Shown here: positions 1 through 11,300 of the stretch, piece after piece
How the letters are laid out: each line of letters opens with the position of its first letter
How positions within the stretch are numbered: the first letter of the stretch is position 1
Assembly: GCA_010645155.1 (NCBI GenBank)
Contig: CM021312.1
Span: 13,287,408-13,351,407 of the forward strand
From: Tigriopus japonicus
Taxonomy: Eukaryota; Arthropoda; Copepoda; Harpacticoida; Harpacticidae
Direction: 5' to 3'
DNA: 64,000 bases
Notes under the pieces: model-generated
Seen by the model: the letters and a program-made list of their open reading frames with translations, nothing else
What the model was told of the DNA's origin: nothing
The model's database searches: none
Made by a program: the position numbers and the translations under genes

Positions 1-1939
1 CAAATAAATTAGACACAATAAATGACAGATTTAGACCAAGAGTTTAGTATGAAACAGTTTTTTCGTGCCTTTTTTTGCCCATTTTAAACATGCACTTTTT
101 TGGCTATTTTTAACTCCTTTTTTTCTCGGCATTTTTCAACTTTTTTGCCTGCTTTAGAAGCCGAATGTTACTCATAAAATATGGACAAAACTACCGATAG
201 CGGAAATCCAATGACTGCAAAAGGCGTTTCAAATCATGTTTAAGTTTTAATTTTGTCATATGATTTTTAACTCTTTCCCCATCGTTGCACTTGCGCAATT
301 GTTGTAATAAATGCTTTCTTTCTTGTATGCAATCTTTTAAGTATTCCGCTAGCTTAGGTTTTGGGATTAAATGATATGTAGGGATGGGAAAATTGTGTAA
401 AAAAATTTTTTGTAACATAAATAGATTTTCCTGCCCTTTTGGTCTTTTCACGTTTATTTGCATTTTTATTTACGAATTTGGCTAAAATTGACGAATTGTA
501 AAGAAAACTTTTAGTTTTGAAAACCTCTGAACTTTGAAAGATTTTTTGTTTCAAGATCGAATTTTCGCAATCAAACATTCTCAGCACGTTGATGAGATAT
601 GTGCATCTCAGACACAATTAACAAAAAACTCATCGGGTATTCTGAATCTTGAGTTTAACAAGATCATGCTATCCCCTGACTCAAGAGTCTCATTGCATGC
701 GATTTCAATATTTATCAAACCTAAAGAAGGTCAATTAACGGTAATGGAAAGATCTGATAAATAATCTAGATTTTAGACTTAGGTTTGATATTTCTAAAAG
801 AAGCCCCTTACAAACTTGAAAACATCAAGCTTTCAGTGTAATGTCAGATGTAGATGTAGATGTCAGTGTAACCACAAACTAGCTCCAGGCTTCTCAGTTC
901 TAGCTAAGCAGGCAGACGACGGCGACAGTTGCTTGATCCGTGACCTCTAGATGACTCTGGCTGTATTTCCTGGATTGACGCTGAGAATCAAACTTCAAAA
1001 AGGATATTTGCGTTACAAACAAGGTTGCCCACTCTATGACGTTCCTTATGAAACCATCCTTTTTAGGAATGTTGTTAGGTAATCCCTCATAGAGGGCGGT
1101 TTTGGCGACGTCAAAATTGAGATATCTCTACTTTATTTCATTTTTAAGTTCCAAAGTTATTTGAGACTAGTTTTGAGGTGTGGTAAAGACCATGTCACAT
1201 TTGAAATCAAGTGCTGGTAATAAGGTCAAAGGCCAAAAATTGAAGCAACGTCACTTTAAACTTGCTTAAAAATACATCAAAGATCCCGGATTATCTAAAA
1301 TATTGGTGAAATCTATTTTGCCAACCAATTTTCATTGCCTATTTTCGAACAACATTCTCGAAGGACGAAATGGGAATTTAGTTCAGCAGAGCAACGGCTC
1401 AAAAGATTTCGCAATTGTTTTATGTACAGACACATAAGAGACCACCTTAGGAATAGGTATATATCTTTTTTTTTGGCATAGGCCTAAGTAATTGAACTCA
1501 CTTACGCGTGAGACATTGGCTCTTCACCTCAAAATTGGTCCCAAATGTCTTGGAATATAAAATGACTTTTCGAGCTCAATTAAGCACCGTGGGTACTTTA
1601 TGACTATGAGTGAATTTTAAATCCAAAGGCAAGTTCTTTGCTATTTTTTTGACATTTATGTGCAATTTCAACCTTTTTCTGCACTTAGTTTTTCACTTTT
1701 GGGTACATTTTTCCGCGCCTTTTGGTAACTAAAAGGTTATATTTATTTGCACTTTTGCCCGTCCCTTTTTAGGTATAAGTATATGTGGTTAATCTTAATA
1801 AACATTGATAAGGATCATGGACATGACGTGTTTTAATTTCTCATTCCTAAAATCCTTTTTTTCACAAACTCCCTCTCATGTCAATATCATCGATGAGAAA
1901 TATCATCATGGACGCTCTATTTCTCTCTTCGTCTTTCAG
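1..1939. other. Transposon-rich stretch, no gene supported
   Basis: T-rich blocks with GCACTTTTTTGGC-like motifs occur at about 53-145 and again at 1640-1770; similar text appears at 53240-53330. A diverged dispersed repeat lies at about 880-1130, related to 40810-41340, followed by a decayed 3' part of the CACGGTG element family ending at 1591. A minus-strand ORF at 463-191 (90 residues, Lys/Leu-rich, helical looking) could be a gene fragment, but I do not recognise it and see no clear splice context. Confidence 0.5.
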
Positions 1940-2212
1940 AGCAAAAGCGAGTCGGTCGAAGGTGTCAAAAAGCGGAAAGACCCTCCTTCTTCTCTCACCT
2001 CTTGTAATAACCCAAAGGTTGACGACCTGGACCAAAAAAGGCTGAATCACAATCCCCTTCGATGGTTTGGCCTTTTGACTCCTCCGGTCTTGAAGCAGAG
2101 TCAGCAATGCTTCCAAAAAGCTCTGGAACTTTCGTTGGAATGTGCCAACCTCCAATGTGAGCTCACCGCAGTCATGAAGCAAAAGAACCAATTAATGAAG
2201 GCTCAGATTTGA
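1940..2212 (+). CDS. CCDC115/Vma22-like terminal exon (partial gene)
   Basis: The reading frame opens directly after a good splice acceptor (GTCTTTCAG, ending at 1939) and runs about 90 codons to a TGA at 2210-2212. The first part is Lys/Ser/Pro-rich linker. The C-terminal half contains NPLRWFGLLTPPVLKQSQ, then a helix of heptad-like Leu spacing. That WFG.L.P...L..AQ/SQ pattern followed by a helix is how I remember the C-terminus of CCDC115, the animal counterpart of yeast Vma22, which helps assemble the Vo sector of the V-ATPase in the ER. This is recognition from memory, not a search. Upstream exons were not found in 1-1939 and may lie outside the window. A retained gene end or a broken copy cannot be told apart here. 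Confidence 0.5.
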   Translation, partial: SKSESVEGVKKRKDPPSSLTSCNNPKVDDLDQKRLNHNPLRWFGLLTPPVLKQSQQCFQKALELSLECANLQCELTAVMKQKNQLMKAQI

Positions 2213-2933
2213 TTGAATTCCTTACCCTTGATTTATATGTGCATTTTGTACGTTTGTTGTTGAATAGAAGTTTCATTCTGCAACTTGATCGAGCTTGGGT
2301 TGTAAATCGCATTCATTTCTCTTCAAGGGCTGGGCGAGATTTCGAGGGCTAAAAAGGGGAACAACAATTACCTGCCTAGCGGTATCTCTCCTCTCATGGA
2401 ACACTCGCTTAAAGACACGGAACATACATGGCCACAAGCAAGTTTTTTTGCAAAGTGGCCAAAACCCAAGCAAGAATCCTGTCGCAGAATCTTCTCTTTT
2501 TATAAGACTTCCTTATGAGCCCAAGGAGGTCAAGTCCAAAATATTATTGCCCTACAAGTTATTTTACTTCCCTAGATATCACCTTATTGCCCAACGACTC
2601 AATTATCTAGATACAAGTACATCTCAAATGCGCAATACTTTTCACGTCTGAAGCTCCCATCTCATTGACGGGAATGCTCCGGTGAAGAAGTCGTGATAGG
2701 CTCTTTTACCAAAGCATTGAGTAGCCAAGACATGAACTGATAATGGACTAGCATGAGGTGAACAAAGCTCCTAAAACCCGCTTTGAGCTCAAAGCATGCA
2801 GGTCAGATAGAACGAATGTCCATGGCTGATTTTCAGGGTTTGAAAATTGAAACGGAAGTCACAAAAACGAATTTAATTTCGGGTAATTGAAGGTAAACAG
2901 AGATCATCAAGGTCAATTTGGTAGTTTTAGTGT
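2213..2933. other. Intergenic, nothing recognised
   Basis: Possible 3' untranslated sequence of the preceding exon followed by unremarkable AT-rich DNA. No canonical AATAAA was seen soon after the stop codon. A 118-codon ORF at 2295-2651 has no recognisable domain and no splice support. Confidence 0.4.
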
Positions 2934-3914
2934 CAGGGTTGGTCAGGGGGGATAATCCCATCCAAAAAGTGTCCCGTTTATCCCTCTTGGGATAAACGGA
3001 ATTTTCCTCCAAGGGATAAAGGGGACAAACGGGATAAACGGTGTTTTTCTCCTTTTTCAAGCCTGATATTGTTATCTTTATAAATAAGTTCGTTCTTTTG
3101 TCAATTTCTTAAAGCCATTGTGCGTGAACTTTTCTGACCTAAATAATCTTCGAGTACGATTTTTTTTTCAATTTTGTCATGTCTCAAGTGAAATCATGCC
3201 TTGCTTGCCTCATGTGATGTCCTTGTCATCACTTAAGGGTGTGACTGCTTGTCCTTTAGAGATCTAATTTTACTTCATGATTTCCTGTTGAATTGATCCA
3301 AACAACTAAATTTAAGTGCATGGAACATGTATTTTTGGGAAACTAAAAGTGAGTATAGGTGGATGAATGGTTGTTTTTACTGAATTTTTTTTTTCCTGTT
3401 TAGCTTTATTGAGAAATTCTCGTAGCAACAATACTTGAGGGTTTCACATGAGTTTGAGGACAGTACAACAGATGCTGTTAAGAGTTACATATATAGTTTT
3501 TAGACCCAAAATTTTCAAGGTTCTGCAAAAAGCCAAATTAGAATTCACAAGTACCAACTTAAGGCAAATTTCTGAAGCTCAACAAAAAGCTTTGTATTAA
3601 AAAAAAAATCAAAACATACTTTTCAATGTCATGTGCTTAAACGTGTGCCAGACATATTCATCATTGTTGATCCCTTAAGTTGTCAGTTCCCAAGAACCAT
3701 GAGAGATTTATTAACTATTTTAGCCATATTGTCTAATTATGGTAATAGTTTTTATCAGCTATATTAAGGAGATATCAAAAATTATTAAAACACATCCAAA
3801 TTGGCTTTTTCTTTTATCCCCTGATTTATCCCGTTTATCCCACAATTAATCCCGTTAATCCCGTTTGGGGAAAAAGGGGATAAATCCAGATAGTTGTCCC
3901 CCCGACCAACCCTG
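2934..3914. mobile_element. Non-autonomous hAT-type element, about 1 kb
   Basis: The ends are inverted copies starting CAGGGTTGGTC, with about 17 matching bases. They are followed by subterminal arrays of CCGTTTATCCC-like motifs in opposite orientation at the two ends. The flanks are tttagtgt (2926-2933) and attagtgt (3915-3922), an 8-bp target duplication with one mismatch. CAGGG ends with 8-bp duplications are typical of hAT transposons. No transposase frame is present inside, so the element would depend on enzyme supplied elsewhere. Confidence 0.82.
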
Positions 3915-4119
3915 ATTAGTGTACACGTAGAGTTGAGTCAAACAGGACGAACCCGAGGACTACAACACAAAGAAATCAATGTCTTGGGAACAAAAAATCT
4001 CATGCGCGTAATCTTTTATTATGGCGCTTTAGTTCGAACAATGAAGTCCTCCTCGCTTCTTTATCGGGCTTCCTCATTGTGCAATCTTTTCCCCATCAAC
4101 CTTTGTCGGGAATATGTAG

Positions 4120-4310
4120 GCGCTGACCAATACTCTTTATCAACCGACTGTGCAAGAGTTGGCCAGATCTGCCAACAATAACTCGTTGGTAGATCAAATT
4201 TCCATTAAATGTTGCCTGCATAAATTATTTTATGATTTATTTGTTTTCAAGGAATCGGAGTCCTTGTAGTGATAGTAAAAAAGTAATTTCCCGCTTCTAT
4301 TTGATTCAAA
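4120..4310 (+). mobile_element. 3' end fragment of a non-LTR retrotransposon
   Basis: This stretch matches, in opposite orientation, 39010-39345. Both contain a short frame ending ...TRW-stop, preceded by CAGATCTGCCAACA, and both continue into a shared tail with CAAGGAAT and ATTCCTTG-like motifs. In the better copy the frame reads FKAGLDKFLNTIPDQP, which resembles the extreme C-terminus of LINE reverse-transcriptase ORFs. This copy is short and decayed. Confidence 0.45.
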
Positions 4311-5358
4311 TTTCGGGCCTTGGACTTTTGAAACTGTTATGAAGATCTTCCAAATCCTAGCCATTAGCTTACCAAATGTTATAAAGTATTAAAGTAATAT
4401 TTGGAGGTACTCCTTTCATAAAATAATATATAAAAAAATTCTGCAAATCCGAATAACAAGGGTTATTTCAGGTTATCTACCTAACGAGTAGGTATTTACC
4501 TCCTCCACGACGATAGAACATTTTACCGTTAATTTTAGCCACGGACATGATATTTCTTAGTCCTTAAAGCTACTAAAAACGGTTCTTTACGAATCAACAC
4601 ACCCCATGTATGCCAACAAAAGGGCCAAACAACAATGAATCTTTCGTTCCATTCTCCAAGTTGGCTCGCTGTCACTCAAAACTTCCAAGAAGCCCGCTCC
4701 CATTGGTCAAGAATCTCGTGGAACAAACAGTCTTGGCCAATGGAACGTACCATTGTTCGTGTCGAAGGGAAACCTCGGCGCGAAAAGAAAAGAACGAAAG
4801 GCTCTCTCCCCCTCCACTTCCCCTTGCCCGGTGGGCACAGTAGTACGAAGGAAATGCATTATACCATGATGGACCTGGACCCAACCGTGCAATCAAACCC
4901 GAGCACCAAGGGAGCCCTTCAAGATTGCTCGGGAAGTGCGAAAGGGACGTCAACCAGGTGAGAGTGAGCCTGAACCCACCATCTACCTTCCGTATGTGGC
5001 GGTGACGTACACTTCATTGGTAAAGTGGGATGAAATTGCCTTTTGAAGCGCCGGGGAAACGACAAGGGGAGGCAAAGTCAAGGGGGAAACTCCTCGGTTC
5101 TCTTTGAAGAAGCTCGCGTGTCAGGTAGGTATCGGCCACCAAACCAACCGACGACCGACTCTCGGTGAGTCTTGATGGATTTTCACCTGGAAAAAAGTCT
5201 CGTGGACACTCTCCTGCCCTCGAGATCTCTGCATGGGGGATCGAAAGAGAGCAGAGAGCAAGTGAGTTGGCAGGCAACCAACACCGAGGAGCCTCTCGTG
5301 ATCGGGCTTTTAGTCGGAAAAGTGTCTACACTGTCTCAATCGTGATTTCTCCTCCCAG
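4311..5358 (+). promoter_or_regulatory. Likely promoter and 5' UTR region of the forkhead gene
   Basis: GC content rises from about 4600, just before the first coding exon of the forkhead gene. A good donor (CTCG|GTGAGT at 5165) and a good acceptor (CTCCTCCCAG ending at 5358) suggest an untranslated first exon ending at 5164 and a 194-bp intron in the 5' UTR. No TATA box stands out. Overlapping short ORFs at 4610-4961 look like by-products of the GC-rich composition. Confidence 0.4.
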
Positions 5359-5363
5359 GTGTA

Positions 5364-8300
5364 ATGACAACCATGTTTGTCACGACATCCTCCACCTCTT
5401 GTGAGAACAGCAATCCAGTGGCACCTGAAACGATTTTGACCCACACAATCCCGGGTCCAGACTCGAATCCGGGCTACTGGGTTCGTTCGGGTAATCCCGA
5501 TCAGGATATGGTGATCGTTCAATTGAACAATGCAACGGTTGACCAATATCAGCCTTCATCAAGCGTTTGGCCACCCACGAATCCAGCCTCATCCGCTACC
5601 CATCAATTGATCCACGGTCTTCCCCCTGCAAATAATACCGAGGTCCAAATGACCAATCTGACCAATCCAGAGGAAGAATTGGTCGATGAAGAGGTCAATG
5701 AGGATGAGGAGGAAATCGAGGACGAGGACGAAGGGTATCGAACCCATTCCTCTGTCAACGGTGGGAGTCCCCCATCGACATTGAGTGTGTCCCCGCCCCC
5801 TACTCGCATTGAGACCATCACAGCAGCCACACCCACCCAAATGGGCATGAGACAGATCTACCCACAGCATTTAACCCAAGAGCAACAACGCTTGCTACAA
5901 GCGGCCAGAAATGGCGAAGATATGGGCCCGGGGAACAACAGTTTGATGTGGTTGCTAGACTTTAAGTTGGATTTCTTCAATGAGGGAAATAACCCTCAGA
6001 ACTACCAAGCTCAGCAATACCACCTTCAGCAGCAGCAACAGCAGCTGCACAACCAACAACAAGAGCAATTGCAACAACAACAACAACAACAACAGTCGCA
6101 TCAACATCAGCAACAACAACAACAACAAATGATTCAAAGTGGCCAGATGACCATAACAGAAATTCCTCAGCACCAATTCCTACATATCGATACCATGGAC
6201 CAAGTCAGCAAAGGTAGGTTGAAGTAGGCCATTTGTTCAGTGTACATAGGTAGAAGTATCCTACAAGCATACTTTTGCATTGGCATTCCTGGGGGTTCTA
6301 ATCTACTTTGACTATATTGCAACATTATGTGAAATAGAGTACGTGAAAAAATTACTCATAGCATGTATATCAGAAGTGCATTTTGAAGCCCAAGTGTAAA
6401 TAGAAGGTTAACATGGTTGTTCCCAAACTTTAAAGAGAAATTGTTATGACTTGACAACTTGGTAAGCAGGACTATTAATGCCATTCTCTTATAGGAAGGG
6501 ATATCAAACAAAAACAACATCTCTTTGTTAACATATCATTACACTAATGAACTTTTAATTAGCTAAATAAATAAGAGGATGCGTAGTCGATCCATGTGAA
6601 CAATGTATAGACTACTTACAATTGTTCTTGAAGCAATGTTCTGAAATAATTGCAACAATGCACGCAAATAATACTTCATATTTGATTTCATTTATCTGGA
6701 AATGATTGAATTGGGTGAAACAGGCCTAACAAGCTTTCCTGGTTGTAACACACTTTTATTATGGTTCACTTAAGCATATATCAATTGTAATTAATTACAT
6801 TCAAGCCAATGTAATTGTCATTTTTCAATTACAAATTACAATTACATTTTGACTTACATATGAAATTCTGGCATCAAACATTTTACAGGTTTTCCTCCGT
6901 CCTTCCAATAGTTTTTGGTGTGTAAATTGACTCACTCAAAGTTCACACATTTTCATGGTCTTAACGCATTTTGCACTTGAAAAGAAAGGAGTTCAAATTT
7001 GGTTTGAAAAAATAATTAAGTTGAACGTGATTTTCATTTGGAAAGTAATTGTTTTTGCAATTAAATACCTTTGAAAATAACGTAATTGTAATTGTATTTA
7101 ATTACTTTTGAGACCAACGTAATTGTAATTGTAATTAATTACATTTTTAAAGAAATCGACACTGGGCTGCCAAACACTAGGAGATGTTTCAGAATCAGGA
7201 AACCAAGGGGATCAGCTTTGATCTATTGGGTTTCTCAAAGTCAGGTCAAAAAACCTATTAAATAAACCAATTCTTAAAATTCTAGTCTGCACACTTTTAG
7301 AGCAGATTTAGATATCTTTTGAATCGAAATTGCTTGAAAATACTTTGCTCATCTGGTGAGTTACTTGAGTTCAACCGATTCATTTTTGACTCAAAAAAGC
7401 GAAAAAAAGCTCCAGGTATATGTACATAATATAACGTAAATTAGGTATTTTGGAGTATTGGAAAAATATTTTGTTAAGAAGATGTTTTTGAAATTTTACT
7501 TAAACGTCTTGACAACGTTATTGAACTATATTTTTACCGTTTCAAGCACTAATAGGCGTTGTACTTAGTCTTCACTTTCTACATTTCGTTCGTGAAAAAT
7601 TAATGTTCAGTCAATTCAGTATACAATACGTGCCTTCCGAATGATGCGTAATTGGAGATGGCCACTGCCTCAAAAGTTCTTCTACATTTTGTGTTTTTTT
7701 CGAAAAACATTAATTTTACCAAGGAAGCTAAAAACACTAATCTCTGCGCTACTTTCTTAACTTCTCTTGTTTTTTATCCGACTTCCACTCGAAAGAAGAG
7801 ACTAAGGAGAATCAAACTAATTTTTGAAGGCTTTTTTTTTAAGGACTAAACACCATTTTTAGCTTGCTTGTTCGTTTTTCTTTTAAGAATCCCACTTCAA
7901 CATAAAATGTATCACTATTTTGCTGTCAAGACGGATAAATTCATTTTCAAGAAAGTTGTGCTAGAAATTTGAGACCATTTGTTTCCTTGAAACTTGCTCA
8001 AACCAAAGATGACAAGTTTTTTCTTTGGAAATTAGGAATTGGGAAAAGTTTCTTTAGATGTCAAATTTCTGTTTGTTTAATTGCTTCAACACTTTACTTA
8101 AACAAATATACAATTGACAGCATTCAAACACACCTTGGTGTCCTGTCCTATGACAAACGCCAAAGTTGGTCGAAATCATATTTCTATAAACTATAAAAAT
8201 TGAAACCAATAAGATCACCTTCGTTATTTTCGTCCTTTCCTTAAAAGAACCATTGAGGTATGTCTATTTCACATTATCCTCGTGTTTACCATTTTGTTGC

Positions 8301-11300
8301 CCCTCCTTGCAGCACAAGTTCGAATGTCATTATGATGAAAGACATCAAGCATTATTAATCCTATGATGATGTTCCTCACCCCAGGATGCTTTAGCTAGAT
8401 GATTAATAACGTTGAATCAGTGGCGTTGGCATTCCTTCTGTATCTGTCTGCGTGCAGTATTGTTCCTTTTTATGGTAATGCATTAATGCACCTTCAACTC
8501 TTCCTCACGTCACCCCTTATTTATGGCCGACTTGCAGCGAAACAAATCAACACGAGAAACTGTCCAAGCACTAATAGATATTGAAACAAATGATCTCACC
8601 ATCTGGTTTCAATCAGACTCTTCCCAGAATACTACATATTCCTAACATTGTCATTCAATGCCAACGATGCTGTACTGACAAATAGTGCTAAGAGCCTAGA
8701 CCTGAATTTCATGGACATTCGTCACACATTTTCATCGTGATTTGCAGTTTCCGTTTCGGACAAGCTGCAAATTTGTCTGTCAATCTCAGCTTCCTGGCGC
8801 ATTCGTTCCTTTAAACACAGGATTCCATAAATAGAAGAGGGTGTTAGTTTGGTGCCTTGAAGGTGTCCGCTCTGACTGTGAATGATATGCATCGGAAGGG
8901 AACGGGTGTGTGTATGGCAGGGTGTGTCGTGGGTAAATTGATTTCCAAGGCCTGGTCCGAAGTTTGGTTCTCCTTTTGCTTTTGATCGACACAAATTGTT
9001 GTTTGTGTGATAATTTGTGGGATTGGAAGGTGAGCTGTCACAAATGAAACTCTCCCTAGTGTGTCGTAAAATCAAAAGTTGCCACTTCTCTCTCTCCAAC
9101 AGGATTCACGACAGGGTGAGTCAAACTATTTGGCACCATTTTTTACGAAAAGCGAGTATTTCGAGTTATGAAACACCCTGTTAAACGGAAGGATATAAAT
9201 GTACCAATTAGTAATTACGATCAATGGCCTAGGTCCAGAGAGAGTTGTTTACGCGAAAACCGGGCGAATACAGATCATGCTTCATGGTCCAGAATACTTT
9301 GAGCTTTGAGTAGAAACCAACCAGGAAAATGAAGTAAAATCATTTATGTTAGGATTCAAGCGAAATTTCCATTCATTTTTAGAAAAAGGCACAAATTTAA
9401 GTCCGATAGGTATTAATGCCGATCCCATAAAAGTCCTTTGATTGATGAGCTCTCTTGACGAGTGAACAGCATTATCCTATCCATACTACACATCCTGTTC
9501 ATTGATCCGAAAGCCGATTATTGCTCTATCAACGGTGTTCACAACATTGAACTAAACTGTTCGCTTCAAGTCATGCACTGTTGTAAACCTACCCATTATC
9601 AAGATTGCCCTGGAAATCTATTTTGGTTATTTCTTAATGCCTATTTCCCTCAGTGTTTCCATATTGTTCGTTGTCTTTGACTCGCTGCTCGCTGACTCCT
9701 ATCTGGACCAAAATGTGAGTGTTGGTTGGTCTCTTTGAGGGAAGGAAGTCTCGCCAATCTTGCATGCATTCTGCCATATAGTACATTGCATGGTAGAGGA
9801 GAGACGGATTGGTGCCTGATGGTAGTGCAATGGATGGTCGATGGTTGTTGGTTCCCAAGAGTGGGGGGGGGCTTTTCTGGCTCAAACCGGCAATCAAAAG
9901 TCATTAAATATCCAAGTCAATCTGGGAACGTCAAATTAGCACTCTGATGGACCCGATCAGTTCTAATGATAATATCATCATCATTATGAGTGCAGTGAGT
10001 GGTATGGTATGGTGTTGAGGCCAAATGAAAGTTGAACCGTGCATGGGAAAGTGATGGGAACATTTCTAGCCTTCTTCCTTTTTGCGGTTGTTCCAAGACG
10101 TGTTCCAGGTGAATCAGAAGGACCTGATTTTGTTTGGTCGATTTATCGACCTTTTGAGCTTGTAGCTTGCTCTGCACTTGGTCGTTTCTTTAAGCTTTTC
10201 CTTTCAAGAAAAGGGCTTCTAGCATGCAAGAAGGGTTACGCAAGGTTCTGATGGCTTTGCACATTTAATAAAACGGCCATCGTAACCAGAAATGTTCGAA
10301 AAACCTTTGGGCTGAATATGAAAATAGAGACAGTATTAAGGAAAACTTAACTGCAATTAAAATCTATATCTAGACAGGGGTCTCGGACCTAGAATAGAAC
10401 CAACAACCAAGTTAAAACAATAGAAAATTTGGTTAGAAAAAAAATGGTATAGGGTACCATTGACAAAATGGCGATATAATCGAATCTAGAAATAAGAAAG
10501 CTCGATTTTCGAATAGCTTTTGACATTGAGTGCAGTTTTGCCGGTGAGTGCAATTTACGTTCAGGCTAAGGAGTTACTTGAAATATCCTGCCATAAGAAT
10601 AGCTCACTCTCGATTTAGAGGCCATGCATCTGCACACGGATACATCTCACATTGCATTAAAATATAAGTAAAGAAATCCAAAAACAGTTTGATAGTCAAA
10701 AATGACGGATTCTGATTTTTTTCTGACAAAAGCCTTGCTTGATTGTGAAGGTAACCTGGAGTTAACTTTTGATGATTTGGGATCATGCACTCGCTCGTCC
10801 AAGAACTCTTTCCCTGTCTGTTTATTGATCAAAAATTTCCGAACCAACGGCATGGACAAATTCGTAATAATGGAAAATTCATTAATCTCTCCCGAGGGAA
10901 AGAAGCAAGGTAGCGCTAAACTCCGAGTGACAGGCCGACAAAAGTGTAATCTTGCCGCATGAAGTACAATAATCTACCAACCAACCATCCCTCCAACCAT
11001 CCAACCAACTCACAAACACACATGGTTAGAATGCATGGCGATATCACTGTTGTAGAAGCTGAGAGAGTCTCTTTAACTTCCAGTAGACAATCGTCGGTCT
11101 GATTCGCCATTCAATTACAGACATGTCATTAGTCTCAGTTCCATTAAATCTAATTGAAACACAGACAGCTGATCATCGGTTGGTTGGTTGGCTGGTAGTC
11201 GAAACCAACGACGCCAACGCCTGATCTTGAACCTTCGAGCCACTTCCAATCAACATCCATTTGATACAGTCATTGACCATAAAATGTTTATGAGTGGTGT

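Noticed and set aside
4610..4961. Overlapping ORFs before the forkhead gene
   Set aside because: Several frames are open at once in a GC-rich stretch and none has a domain; a 5' UTR or promoter is simpler.
8722..9099. 125-codon minus-strand ORF in forkhead intron 1
   Set aside because: Low-complexity His/Thr/Asn composition, three overlapping open frames and no domain or splice support.
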